Shown here one piece after another: positions 14,478 through 22,765 of a stretch of 29,313 nucleotides of DNA (the first letter of the stretch is position 1; each line of letters starts with the position of its first letter). The stretch comes from Pelotomaculum sp. UBA4789 (GTDB lineage: Bacteria; Bacillota; Desulfotomaculia; Desulfotomaculales; Pelotomaculaceae). The stretch lies in NCBI GenBank assembly GCA_002402945.1, contig DHGV01000052.1, positions 34,953 through 64,265 on the forward strand. The letters are read 5' to 3'. The notes below the pieces were generated by a model that was not told the DNA's origin, searched no databases, and saw only the letters and a program-made list of their open reading frames with translations. Made by a program: the position numbers and the translations under genes.

Positions 14478-15569
14478 GTGAAAAGATTATGGTTTGGCAA
14501 TGGAAGATGGAAGACTGTAAGGGCAACAGGCATGATATTAATGCTGCTGGCGGTGACATCGCTGCTTGTCCTGACAGGCTGTTCATCGAAAACATCCGCC
14601 CCAACACAGGGCAAGGTGGTTGAGCTTAAGCTGGCGCATTTTTTCCCGAGCACTCACCCGGCTGAAAAAGATTTAATCCAGCCCTGGGCCAAGGCTGTCG
14701 AAGCGGCTACCAACGGCCAGGTAAAAGTTACCAGCTATCCCCAGGAAACTTTGCTGAAAGCAGACGCGATTTATGACGGTGTAGTAAACGGGGTTGCTGA
14801 TATGGGCCTGTCATGTTTCTCATATACCAGGGGGCGCTTCCCCGCGCTGGAAGCATTCGAACTGCCCGGCGTTACTTACAACAGCTCAAAGGTTGCCAGT
14901 AAGGTCGCCTGGGAGGGCATAAAACAGATCAATCCCAAAGAAGTGCAGGATACAAAGCTGATGATGGTTCTGACCACCGGCTCGGGAGACTTGTTCACAA
15001 AAATCCCGGTACGGACCCAAGCTGACCTGCAGGGTATGGAAATCAGGGCCACCGGCCTCAGCGCCAAGACACTGAAGGCATTGGGGGCAAACCCCGTGGC
15101 GATGCCGCAGTCAGACGCCTACGAGTCCTTGTCCAAGGGCGTGGTCAAGGGCAACCTGGGACCAATGGAGATACTGCAGGGCTGGAAGCAGGCTGAAGTT
15201 ACCGAATATATAACCAAGACTCCTTTCCTGTACAATACCCTGTTCTTTGTGACCATGAACCTGGACAAGTGGAACTCCATTTCTCCCGAAAACCAGAAAG
15301 CCATTGAAAAGGTCAACGAGGAATTCTTTGGCAATGTAGCTATGGGACTCTGGGACAAGCAGAACGAAGCTGCCCTGAAGTATGCGGTTGATGAAAAGGG
15401 CATGAAGCTGATCACCCTGCCACAGGACGAAGCGGACCGCTGGATTACAGTTATCAAGCCGATCCAGGATGAATATGTGGCCAGTATGAAGGAAAAAGGA
15501 ATCGATGGCCAGCAGATCCTGAACAAGGTCAAGGAACTGTCTGTGAAATACAATGCGGAATACAAATAG
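14478..15569 (+). CDS. dctP: TRAP transporter solute-binding lipoprotein DctP
   Basis: The extracytoplasmic binding subunit of a TRAP transporter, DctP family, 363 residues. GTG at 14478 is chosen because AAGGAGG lies eight bases upstream. A lipoprotein signal ends in LTGC (Cys35), so the protein is tethered to the membrane, as usual for Gram-positives. The binding-domain signature QGMEIRATGLSAKTLKALGA holds the Arg that normally grips the carboxylate of the ligand, followed by DAYESLSKGVVKG. Ligand is likely a carboxylate-containing solute; the exact compound cannot be read from sequence. First gene of the dctPQM operon, with a structured leader upstream. Confidence 0.95.
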   Translation: MKRLWFGNGRWKTVRATGMILMLLAVTSLLVLTGCSSKTSAPTQGKVVELKLAHFFPSTHPAEKDLIQPWAKAVEAATNGQVKVTSYPQETLLKADAIYDGVVNGVADMGLSCFSYTRGRFPALEAFELPGVTYNSSKVASKVAWEGIKQINPKEVQDTKLMMVLTTGSGDLFTKIPVRTQADLQGMEIRATGLSAKTLKALGANPVAMPQSDAYESLSKGVVKGNLGPMEILQGWKQAEVTEYITKTPFLYNTLFFVTMNLDKWNSISPENQKAIEKVNEEFFGNVAMGLWDKQNEAALKYAVDEKGMKLITLPQDEADRWITVIKPIQDEYVASMKEKGIDGQQILNKVKELSVKYNAEYK

Positions 15570-15590
15570 GTGGCGGAGGTAACTGGTCAG

Positions 15591-16082
15591 ATGAAACGGT
15601 TTTCAGGCCTGGTCACGGGACTCAGCCGGGTGCTGGACCAGGCAGCGGGATTTTTTCTGGTGGCAACAATGGTTTTAATCGTTGTGAACATATTGCTGCG
15701 CGCGATTTTCAAGACACCGGTTTTCGGCGCCTATGAATACGTGGGGCTGCTTACCGCGCTGGTGACAGGACTGGCGCTGGCTTACTGCGGCGTGCAGAAT
15801 GCGCATATTGACATCAGCCTGGTGGCGGAAAGGCTGCCCGCCAGGCTGCAGGCTGCGCTCAGCGGGCTGATTAACATCATCTCGACGTGTTTCCTGGCTG
15901 TCTGCGCCTGGTATGTCGGTCTATATGCCGGGAGCATGATGGAAAGCGGTTTGGTTTCCCCGACCACCCAGGTGCCTATATATCCCTTTGTCTACCTGAT
16001 CGCCCTGGGTCTGCTGGTCTACTGCCTGGTACTGCTGGTAAGGTCTATCGAATTTATTATTAAGGCGGCAAATAACGGATGA
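15591..16082 (+). CDS. dctQ: TRAP transporter small permease DctQ
   Basis: The four-helix small membrane subunit of the TRAP transporter, 163 residues. ATG at 15591 is chosen: GGAGGTAA lies about ten bases upstream. The frame is open from the codon after the dctP stop, but an upstream GTG would be inside the ribosome site. Hydrophobic helices are seen near residues 20-40, 55-72, 90-112 and 130-152. Conserved features include AYEYVGLLTALVTGLALAYC and the NAHIDISLVAERLP segment. Its stop overlaps the dctM start in ATGA, so translation is coupled. Confidence 0.93.
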   Translation: MKRFSGLVTGLSRVLDQAAGFFLVATMVLIVVNILLRAIFKTPVFGAYEYVGLLTALVTGLALAYCGVQNAHIDISLVAERLPARLQAALSGLINIISTCFLAVCAWYVGLYAGSMMESGLVSPTTQVPIYPFVYLIALGLLVYCLVLLVRSIEFIIKAANNG

Positions 16083-17386
16083 CACCACTTGCTATTGGTC
16101 TAATCGGCATACTGGGTTTCCTGGCGCTGGTCGCTTTGCGGATGCCGATCGCGATCGCTATGGCCCTGGCGGGTTTTGCAGGGTTCAGCTTCATGGTCTC
16201 GCCGCAGGCAGCCATGAATATGGTGGCCAAGGAGATGTATTCCAACCTGTCTTCTTATTCTTTAAGCGTCATCCCCATGTTTGTCTGGATGGGATTTCTC
16301 GCATATTATTCCGGGATCGGCACGCAGCTGTATATTTTTGCCTACAAGCTGATTGGCCATTGGCCCGGCGGTCTGGCTATTGCGACACAGGTCGCCTGCG
16401 CTGTCTTTGGCGCCATCTGCGGCTCCAACACGGCCACGGCGGCAACTATGGGGGCGATTGCCCTGCCGGAAATGAAGAAATACAAGTATGACACTTCTCT
16501 GGCCACAGCCAGCATCGCTGCCGGCGGAGTCCTGGGCGTGCTGATCCCGCCCAGCGTGATCTTTATTGTCTATGGCATGGCGACCGAGCAGTCGGTGGGC
16601 AAGCTGTTCATGGCTGGAATATTGCCCGGTATTTTGCTCATGCTGCTGTATATAGCGGCCATCTATATCCTGACTCTCCGCAATCCCAGCCTCGGACCCG
16701 CGGGTCCGAAGTCAAGCTGGAAGGAGCGGATTGGAGCGATGCGCGGCGGCCTGGGAGAGGTCCTGTTTGTCTTTTTGCTCTCTATCGGCGGGCTGTTTGC
16801 CGGTTGGTTCACTGCTACGGAGGCTGGCGCGGTAGGCTCTGCGGGGGTGCTGGCGGTAGCGCTTGTGGAGAAGCGGCTGAGCTGGGAAGGTTTTAAAAAA
16901 TCCCTCTACGATACTACGCGCACCAGCGCCATGATCATGTTCATGGTGGCCGGGGCTGTGATGTTTGGCCGCTTCATGGCTGTGAGCAGGGTCCCGTTTG
17001 AACTGGCCAACTGGGCCGGAGCATTGCCCTTGCCTCCTTTTGCCATCATGGCGATTATCATTTTCATTTATTTGATCCTGGGCTGTTTGATCGATGCGCT
17101 GGCTCTGGTTCTGCTGACAATACCCATTTTTTACCCGGTCGCCGTTACGACGCTCGGTTACGATCCGATCTGGTTTGGGGTGATCATCGTCATGGTGGTG
17201 GCGATGGGCGTAATTACTCCCCCGGTCGGCATGAACGTTTATATCATCAAGGGTATAGTTCCGGACGTCCCCCTGGAAGTGATATTTAAGGGAATATGGC
17301 CTTTCCTGATTGCGGTGTTGGTTTGCATTGTTATTTTGATGATCTTCCCGCAGATCGCTACTATCCTGCCGAGCATGATTTCTTAG
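16079..17386 (+). CDS. dctM: TRAP transporter large permease DctM
   Basis: The large ion-coupled translocation subunit, 435 residues with about 12 membrane helices. Family landmarks include FGAICGSNTATAATMGAIAL, the IPPSVIFIVYG segment, FTATEAGAVG and the repeat-like GVITPPVGMNVYIIKG. It uses an ion gradient (Na+ in studied TRAP systems) to drive uptake of solute handed over by DctP. It overlaps dctQ by four bases (ATGA). A hairpin at 17474-17496 probably ends the operon. Confidence 0.96.
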   Translation: MTPLAIGLIGILGFLALVALRMPIAIAMALAGFAGFSFMVSPQAAMNMVAKEMYSNLSSYSLSVIPMFVWMGFLAYYSGIGTQLYIFAYKLIGHWPGGLAIATQVACAVFGAICGSNTATAATMGAIALPEMKKYKYDTSLATASIAAGGVLGVLIPPSVIFIVYGMATEQSVGKLFMAGILPGILLMLLYIAAIYILTLRNPSLGPAGPKSSWKERIGAMRGGLGEVLFVFLLSIGGLFAGWFTATEAGAVGSAGVLAVALVEKRLSWEGFKKSLYDTTRTSAMIMFMVAGAVMFGRFMAVSRVPFELANWAGALPLPPFAIMAIIIFIYLILGCLIDALALVLLTIPIFYPVAVTTLGYDPIWFGVIIVMVVAMGVITPPVGMNVYIIKGIVPDVPLEVIFKGIWPFLIAVLVCIVILMIFPQIATILPSMIS

Positions 17387-17473
17387 TAAAATGATTTACT
17401 GTTTTTTAGATTTCCAGGATTGATAATTAAAAGTACACTAAAGAGTAAGCAAATATTACACAATCCACCCATG

Positions 17474-17510
17474 CCCTGCTCCTGAAGTGAGCAGGGTATT
17501 TCTTGTTCTG
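17474..17510 (+). terminator. Terminator after dctPQM
   Basis: CCCTGCTC (17474-17481) pairs perfectly with GAGCAGGG (17489-17496), with a 7-base loop, then the T-rich TATTTCTTGTT. Confidence 0.7.
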
Positions 17511-17539
17511 GTCGAATTTATAGATTTGATTCTTTTGAA

Positions 17540-18055
17540 ATGAGGAAGAAGAATATGATCAGCATAGCCGCGATCGCGCTTGTCGTCCTTTTGGTTATCG
17601 CCGTAGCTTACTGGATAAATGAAAGGCCTCCCGTTACCGTTAAAATAGTTACTTTGCTGACGACAAAAGGGGATCTCGTGATCGAGGTTTACCCGAAAAA
17701 AATGCCTGTGACCGCGGCGAATTTTGCAAGGCTGGTAAAGTCAGATTTTTATAATGGGCTTTCGTTTCACCGCGTGGAGGATTGGGTAGTCCAGGGCGGG
17801 GATCCCAGTGGTAACGGCAGCGGGGGGCCTGGGTGGACAATACCGCTTGAAACCTCCCCTGAGCTTAAACACTTACGTGGTAATGTGGCTATGGCACGGG
17901 GCCAGGATCCAGACTCGGCCGGTTCCCAGTTTTATATTCTTAAAAAGGACGCGCCCTGGCTGGATGGGCAGTACGCTGTTTTTGGCAGTGTAATTAAGGG
18001 AATGGATGTAGTCGATAAAATCCGGACCGGAGACAAGATGGTACTGGTTAAATAG
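17540..18055 (+). CDS. Membrane-anchored cyclophilin-type peptidyl-prolyl isomerase
   Basis: A 171-residue protein catalysing cis-trans isomerisation of proline peptide bonds. It starts with a basic end and one membrane segment (about residues 7-25, ISIAAIALVVLLVIAVAYW), followed by a cyclophilin domain with FHRVEDWVVQGGDP, the AMARGQDPDSAGSQFYI active-site region and the late LDGQYAVFGSVIKGMDVVDKI. The domain is therefore likely outside the membrane and may help fold exported proteins. ATG at 17540 has a poor ribosome site; ATG at 17555 has AGGAAG upstream and may be the real start. No lipobox Cys is seen. Probably transcribed alone, between the TRAP terminator and a hairpin at 18072. Confidence 0.93.
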   Translation: MRKKNMISIAAIALVVLLVIAVAYWINERPPVTVKIVTLLTTKGDLVIEVYPKKMPVTAANFARLVKSDFYNGLSFHRVEDWVVQGGDPSGNGSGGPGWTIPLETSPELKHLRGNVAMARGQDPDSAGSQFYILKKDAPWLDGQYAVFGSVIKGMDVVDKIRTGDKMVLVK

Positions 18056-18071
18056 TGATATTTGAACAAAA

Positions 18072-18102
18072 AAACAACCCCGCTTACACAGTGAGGTTGT
18101 TT
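18072..18102. terminator. Terminator hairpin between convergent genes
   Basis: AAACAACC (18072-18079) pairs with GGTTGTTT (18095-18102) around a 15-base loop. A-rich and T-rich flanks lie on the two sides, so it can serve both the isomerase gene and the convergent gene. Confidence 0.6.
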
Positions 18103-18120
18103 GTCTTTAGTTGTGCGTTT

Positions 18121-18435
18121 CTATTTTAATTCCATGGCGATATTGATCATGTCTCTCCTCAGAGAGACAAACTCTGTCTTGAATAGTTCTTTGCCATCGG
18201 CAACATCATAAATAACTGCGTCGGTAACCGGAATGAAATCACTTGAAGACAACAAAAAATCGTTGAGACGGATGTTTACTGAAATATAAATGCTGCCAAT
18301 GATTTTATACCTGTCGGTTAAAAAAACTATTGGACAGGCATGCTTCTTTACACTTTGTGACGGGTCATTTTTGATTAAAGTAGTCTCAACGATTATTTCT
18401 GTATCATTCTTAGTCTCCCTGCCAAAGCCCCGCAT
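18121..18435 (-). CDS. Conserved-looking small protein, unknown (104 aa)
   Basis: A 104-residue soluble protein I do not recognise with confidence. It starts with ATG behind AAGGGGGT. The sequence reads as a small alternating-strand domain: TEIIVETTLIKND, GSIYISVNIRLNDFLLSSSD, FIPVTDAVIYDVADGKELFK, then a short helical end. There is no signal peptide or membrane helix, and one cysteine. The clear ribosome site and convergent position with a shared terminator support a real gene. Confidence 0.75.
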   Translation of the reverse strand: MRGFGRETKNDTEIIVETTLIKNDPSQSVKKHACPIVFLTDRYKIIGSIYISVNIRLNDFLLSSSDFIPVTDAVIYDVADGKELFKTEFVSLRRDMINIAMELK

Positions 18436-18691
18436 AATTAACCCCCTTATGTATCTGCATTTAAATTCTTTATTTTCGTTATTTTTGGTTTTACTCCTTT
18501 ATATTTTTCCAATTATATGAAAATACTATAAAAAGCATCTGTTCTAATACTATCGGATACTTTTTTAGTAAATTTAGCTTTTTTTAGTCAGGTTGAATAC
18601 TTTTTTTCGCTGATCCATATGTATACAGTATTTTTTATGATATAATTATTACATTATTCTACATATTTCGAGCTTCATTGTGGAGGTTGGC

Positions 18692-19206
18692 GTGAAAGTA
18701 ATTTTTCATGAGAAGTTTAACGAGGTTTATGACCGTGATCCCGCGGCCAGGGAAGGCAGGTTGGAATGCGTTGTTACTGCTGGTTTAATAACGTGGCGAT
18801 AGCTGTGGAAAAATTGCGCAGCGAAAAACTTGTCAGCAAGGTCCTGATTGTTGATATTGATCTCCGCCTCGGGGATGGAACCAGAAATATTTTTGCGCAG
18901 GCGCCTGAAGTTGTGTACTATCATCTTGACAGCAGGGAAGGCCTGGAACAGTGCCTGGAGGACAACAGGGACTGTGATCTGGTAGCCCTTTCCGCTGGAT
19001 TCGACCGCCACATCGAGGACTGGGGAAAGACGCTGAAAACAGAGGACTTTGCTGAAATCGGGAAAATGATCGCCAGTTATGCCTGTGATTATTGCGGCGG
19101 GCGATATTTTGCGGTACTTGAAGGGGGATACAACCAGCAGGTACTGGCAGATAACGTTAAAGCAATGCTCAAAGGCCTCGATTATAAAAATCACAAGCTT
19201 AATTAG
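18692..19206 (+). pseudogene. Histone-deacetylase-like gene, internally deleted and frameshifted
   Basis: Remnant of a histone deacetylase / acetylpolyamine amidohydrolase family gene. The intact 5' end starts with GTG 18692 behind GGAGG and reads MKVIFHEKFNEVYDRDPAAR for about 26 residues, then runs out at a TAG near 18797. The rest of the gene continues in the next frame from about 18770: CYCWFNNVAIAVEKL, KVLIVDIDLRLGDGT, DLVALSAGFDRHIEDWGK, FAVLEGGYN. Relative to the family, a block of about 90 or more residues with the catalytic His pair is missing at the junction. The metal-binding D-x-H is DLR here, a lost His. Loss of the middle, the frame and a ligand makes a working enzyme very unlikely. 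Confidence 0.85.
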
Positions 19207-19240
19207 GCTGCCGTAAAACAAATAATACAAAGCTGCTTTA

Positions 19241-19280
19241 ACCCGCACATCCTTTAGACAAGGAATTGCGGGTATTTTTA
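19241..19280 (+). terminator. Terminator after the deacetylase remnant
   Basis: ACCCGCA (19241-19247) pairs with TGCGGGT (19267-19273) around a 19-base loop, followed by ATTTTTAT. Confidence 0.65.
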
Positions 19281-19362
19281 TCTGCCCGCAAAATTGTTAT
19301 TCGCCGCACAAATATGTTAACATTAGTTGAGTGGCATTTTTATAAAAGAGATGGGAATAGAT

Positions 19363-20724
19363 ATGTCAGAGTGCATTATCCAAAAATATGACAGCTTAAA
19401 CCATGCGCTGCAGGCCCTGCAAGATTGTTTCAGCATAACAGTGCCGGAGATGCTGGTGATCGCTGAAAAATTTCATGAAGACATGCATAAAGGCCTGACC
19501 GGTCTAAAGGGGCCGCTGAAAATGCTGCCCTCATTTTTAGACACCCCCAGTGGCGGAGAGAATGGGGTATTTTTATCAGTCGATTTCGGCGGTACAAATG
19601 TCAGGGTTTCTTTAGTCAGCCTGCAGGGGAATGGTGAAATTACAATTATTAAGAGGAAATCAGTGCCTTTAAAGGATCCCGGCGGCAGCTACGATTATAC
19701 AGCGTCAGCCGCAACCGGGCGGGAACTTTTTTGTTTTCTGGCTGATCAGATAGCAAATTTTATTTCACCTGGTGTAAATATTTTCCTGGGCCATACTTTT
19801 TCTTTCCCCACTAAAATGTATGCCCTGAACAAGGCGGTGCTGATCGGCTGGACAAAGGAATTTAAAACAAGGCTGGCGGAGGGCAGGGATGTGAATAAAC
19901 TTCTGGAGGAGGCCTTGAAAAAGCACGGTCTGCATGGTGTCAGGCCTGTTGCCGTCACAAACGATACTGTCGCCACACTGCTGGCGGCGGCTTATGGTGA
20001 CCCGCACACTGATATCGGCTCGATCTGCGGCACAGGGCATAACACCTGTTACCTGGAGCCGCAGCCGCCGCAGCAGCCGCAGCATCATTGCCCGATGATC
20101 ATTAACATAGAATCCGGCAACTTCGACGCGCTCCCGGCGAATGTTTATGACCGGCAGCTGGATATGCGCAGTGAAAAGCCCAGTGAACAGGTGCTGGAAA
20201 AGATGGTATCCGGCCGTTACCTGGGAGAGCTGATGCGGCTGGTTGTACTCGATCTGGTACAGCAGGGACTTCTTTTTCAGGGGCGGCCCTGCGATATGAC
20301 AGGTTTTCCCTTTAAACCTTATTCCTTGAGCCCTGAGCATATGTCTGCTATGATCAGTGATGATACCAAAGGCCTTATCGAAACGGCATCCTGGCTCAAG
20401 GAAGCCACGGGTATTAAGGATCCGCTGCTTGCGGAACTCGGCGCGCTTAAGACCAGCGCCTCTTTATTAGCTGTAAGGTCTGCGAGGCTGGCGGCTGCCA
20501 CATATGTTGGAATACTGCAGCATCTTGACCCGCTGTTAACAAACCTGCATACAATCGCTATTGATGGTTCACTGTATGAAAAGATGACCGGTTATGCCCA
20601 AAACCTGAGGTCAGCCCTGGATGAAATTTTAACAGATAGAGCGGGACAGGTGACCGTCAGATTTACGAAGGACGGATCTGGTATCGGTGCAGCAATAGCT
20701 GCTGCTATAGCTGTGCAGGGTTAA
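19363..20724 (+). CDS. Eukaryotic-type hexokinase
   Basis: A hexokinase of the eukaryotic-type family (hexokinase_1 plus hexokinase_2 domains), which phosphorylates glucose and similar hexoses with ATP. From ATG 19363 it has 453 residues, about the size of yeast hexokinase. Visible landmarks: SVDFGGTNVRV (ATP phosphate loop, about 72-82), GHTFSFPT (143-150), IGWTKEF (161-167), NDTVATLLAAAYGDP with the catalytic Asp201, GTGHNTCY (223-230), the ESGNF segment, SGRYLGELMRLVVLDL and the late DGSGIGAAIAAAIA. A Pro/Gln/His-rich insert (PQPPQQPQHHCP) follows GTGHN. Starts at 19351 and a TTG at 19327 are also in frame; the ribosome site is weak for all. Most bacteria use the unrelated ROK or glucokinase types instead. 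Confidence 0.9.
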   Translation: MSECIIQKYDSLNHALQALQDCFSITVPEMLVIAEKFHEDMHKGLTGLKGPLKMLPSFLDTPSGGENGVFLSVDFGGTNVRVSLVSLQGNGEITIIKRKSVPLKDPGGSYDYTASAATGRELFCFLADQIANFISPGVNIFLGHTFSFPTKMYALNKAVLIGWTKEFKTRLAEGRDVNKLLEEALKKHGLHGVRPVAVTNDTVATLLAAAYGDPHTDIGSICGTGHNTCYLEPQPPQQPQHHCPMIINIESGNFDALPANVYDRQLDMRSEKPSEQVLEKMVSGRYLGELMRLVVLDLVQQGLLFQGRPCDMTGFPFKPYSLSPEHMSAMISDDTKGLIETASWLKEATGIKDPLLAELGALKTSASLLAVRSARLAAATYVGILQHLDPLLTNLHTIAIDGSLYEKMTGYAQNLRSALDEILTDRAGQVTVRFTKDGSGIGAAIAAAIAVQG

Positions 20725-20831
20725 GCAAGGCCTATACATTTAATTTAACATAAATAATATTTACAAGCGGGAAAAAAGTAATGCCTAGCGAATAATAACA
20801 GGAATCGTTATATTATGAGGGGAGTGGTTTT

Positions 20832-21623
20832 ATGTCTTTCAAAGATATCATTTTTTGTAAAGACGGCCCTGTCGCGACCATCACCTTGAACCGGCCTGCC
20901 AGCTTCAATGCCTTGGATCTGAACATATCCAACGAATTATGTGCCGCTCTGGAGATGTGCCGCGCGGATCAGGAAATAAGGGTTGTAGTGCTGACCGGCT
21001 GCGGCAGGGTTTTTTGTTCCGGAGGAGATATTAAATATTTTGAGCAGTTTGCCAGCTCGGATCCCGGTGAACCTGTCCGCCGTGTGCTGGAGCCGGTGAA
21101 CCGGATCATCCTGTCGATCAGGCAGATGCCAAAACCGGTGCTGGCTGTGATCAACGGATCTGTGGGCGGCGCAGGGATGTCACTGGCGCTGGCCTGTGAT
21201 CTGCGCCTCTGCTCCAGTAAAGCTAAATTCAAACAGGCCTATACCAGTCTCGGCTTGGCGCCCGACGCCGGCTGGAGCCTCTGGGTCGGCCTGCTGGCAG
21301 GCTTTGCCAGGGCGAGCGAAATGATCTTTCTCGATCCTGTTTATGATGCGGAGCAGGCTCTGGCCATGAACCTGGTGCACAGGGTAGTTGCGCCGGAGGA
21401 GATTGAAGAGGCGACACGCTTCTGGGCGGAAAAACTGGCCGCCGGCGCCACCCGGTCATTTGCGATTGCCAAGGCAAATTTAAACGAGGCGCTGTTGCCG
21501 CTCCTGGAACGTCAGCTGGAGGCAGAGCGGCAGGGAGTGCTTAACGCGTCTCAGAGTGGTGATTACCAGGAAGGCCTGGCAGCATTTCTGACAAAGCGCG
21601 AGCCCGTATTTAAGGGATCCTAG
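20832..21623 (+). CDS. Enoyl-CoA hydratase/isomerase family protein, PaaG-like
   Basis: A 263-residue crotonase-fold protein acting on an acyl-CoA. The oxyanion-hole parts are present: RVFCSGGDIKYF and NGSVGGAGMSLALACDLRL. The two glutamates used by classical enoyl-CoA hydratase are absent: those positions are Met116 and Tyr137. Instead SLGLAPDAGWS carries Asp145 as in the PaaG isomerase branch, so an isomerase role (as in phenylacetate breakdown or double-bond shifting) is more likely than simple hydration. ATG start with GAGGGGAG upstream. No other phenylacetate or beta-oxidation genes are adjacent; cysM follows 79 bases later, possibly with its own promoter. Confidence 0.9.
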   Translation: MSFKDIIFCKDGPVATITLNRPASFNALDLNISNELCAALEMCRADQEIRVVVLTGCGRVFCSGGDIKYFEQFASSDPGEPVRRVLEPVNRIILSIRQMPKPVLAVINGSVGGAGMSLALACDLRLCSSKAKFKQAYTSLGLAPDAGWSLWVGLLAGFARASEMIFLDPVYDAEQALAMNLVHRVVAPEEIEEATRFWAEKLAAGATRSFAIAKANLNEALLPLLERQLEAERQGVLNASQSGDYQEGLAAFLTKREPVFKGS

Positions 21624-21649
21624 GTGAAACAGGCACTTTTAATCAGTTA

Positions 21650-21678
21650 TTACATGTGAAATAATTAAAACATAGACT
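21650..21678 (+). promoter_or_regulatory. Possible sigma-A promoter of cysM
   Basis: TTACAT (21650-21655), a 17-base spacer and TAGACT (21673-21678), ending 24 bases before the cysM start codon. Both hexamers deviate from consensus. Confidence 0.4.
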
Positions 21679-21702
21679 GACCAGACAACTGGAGGGAAAA
21701 TT

Positions 21703-22611
21703 GTGGATATCTTTTCTGCTATCGGCAATACGCCGCTTGTTGAGTTAAAAAACCTGCCCAACGGCCACAAAGCAAGGATTTTCGGAAAGCTGGAAGGCAG
21801 CAATCCTGGCGGATCGGTCAAAGATCGACCAGCGTATTATATGATCATGAAGGCTGTGGAATCAGGAGAGCTGACCAAAGACAAGATTATCCTGGAACCG
21901 ACCTCCGGCAATACCGGCATTGCCATTGCTATGATCGGGGCTGCCAAAGGGTATCGGGTTAAACTGATAATGCCCGGCTGCGTCAGTGTGGAGAGGAGCC
22001 GCATTCTTGAAGCTTACGGTGCGGAAGCGGTGCTTACCCCGGCTTGCGAAGGCACTGATGGAGCGATCAGACTGGCGCGCAGGATGCTTGCGGAAGAACC
22101 GGATAAATATTATATGCCCGACCAGTTTACGAATGAAAACAATTCCCTCTCCCATTACGAGACCACGGGTCCGGAGATCTTCGCGCAGACGGAAGGGAAA
22201 ATCAACGTTTTTATCGCCGGCATGGGCACGACCGGGACCCTGATGGGGACAGGACGCTACCTCAAGGAAAAGAAGCCGGGCATAAAAATTATCGGGGTCG
22301 AGCCCAACAAAGGTCATGCCATCCAGGGCCTGAAAAATATGGAGGAAGCGATAGTACCGAAAATATACCACCCGGAGCAGATGGATGAGAAGGTCAATAT
22401 AGAGGACGACGAGGCTTATGATACGGCCAGGCTGCTGGCTACAAAGGAAGGGATCTTTGTTGGCATGTCCAGCGGCGCGGCTATAGCTGCGGCACTGCGT
22501 GAAGCGAAGAAAAGAGATTCCGGCATTATTGTGGCTATCCTGCCCGACCGCGGCGACCGCTATCTGAGCACTACACTGTTCCGGTCAATCTGCGCCAAAT
22601 GCCAGCCGTAG
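21703..22611 (+). CDS. cysM: Cysteine synthase, CysM type
   Basis: A PLP enzyme making cysteine from O-acetylserine (or a related activated serine) and a sulfur donor. At 302 residues it is full length. PLP Lys40 lies in GGSVKDRPA, the substrate loop is PTSGNTG (67-72), the phosphate-binding loop is GMGTTGT (173-179) and the late motif is MSSGAA (255-260). MGTTGT, HYETTGPEI and PDRGDRYLST match CysM better than CysK (whose end reads SSGERYLST), so thiosulfate use is possible but not shown. The C-terminus ends CAKCQP, an unusual Cys pair. Start GTG with GGAGGG upstream; a strong hairpin at 22655-22683 ends the transcript. Confidence 0.92.
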   Translation: MDIFSAIGNTPLVELKNLPNGHKARIFGKLEGSNPGGSVKDRPAYYMIMKAVESGELTKDKIILEPTSGNTGIAIAMIGAAKGYRVKLIMPGCVSVERSRILEAYGAEAVLTPACEGTDGAIRLARRMLAEEPDKYYMPDQFTNENNSLSHYETTGPEIFAQTEGKINVFIAGMGTTGTLMGTGRYLKEKKPGIKIIGVEPNKGHAIQGLKNMEEAIVPKIYHPEQMDEKVNIEDDEAYDTARLLATKEGIFVGMSSGAAIAAALREAKKRDSGIIVAILPDRGDRYLSTTLFRSICAKCQP

Positions 22612-22654
22612 ACATGGTATGAGACGCGGGAAATTGATGTGTGAAATAATAGAC

Positions 22655-22690
22655 AAGACCCGGTTGTACAACAGCCGGGTCTTTGTGGAA
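22655..22690 (+). terminator. Terminator after cysM
   Basis: AAGACCCGG (22655-22663) pairs with CCGGGTCTT (22675-22683), and the loop itself contains TTGTACAA. The T-run is short. Confidence 0.75.
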
Positions 22691-22695
22691 TTCCA

Positions 22696-22727
22696 GGGAA
22701 GCACGGGGACGGTTCTCCTGCTTCCTT
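22696..22727 (+). repeat. Dispersed repeat copy 4, left arm of an inverted pair
   Basis: Core GGGGACGGTTCTCC between the arms GGAAGCA and TGCTTCC, which are themselves complementary. The reverse complement of 24357-24388 matches over 32 bases with one difference, so the two copies form an inverted pair around two genes. Confidence 0.8.
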
Positions 22728-22765
22728 GGGCAGCGAGCAGGCCGGCATTTTGAGGGGGTGCTAAC

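Noticed and set aside
19765..20340. A 191-codon frame antisense to the hexokinase
   Set aside because: Fully inside the hexokinase gene on the other strand, with no start signals.
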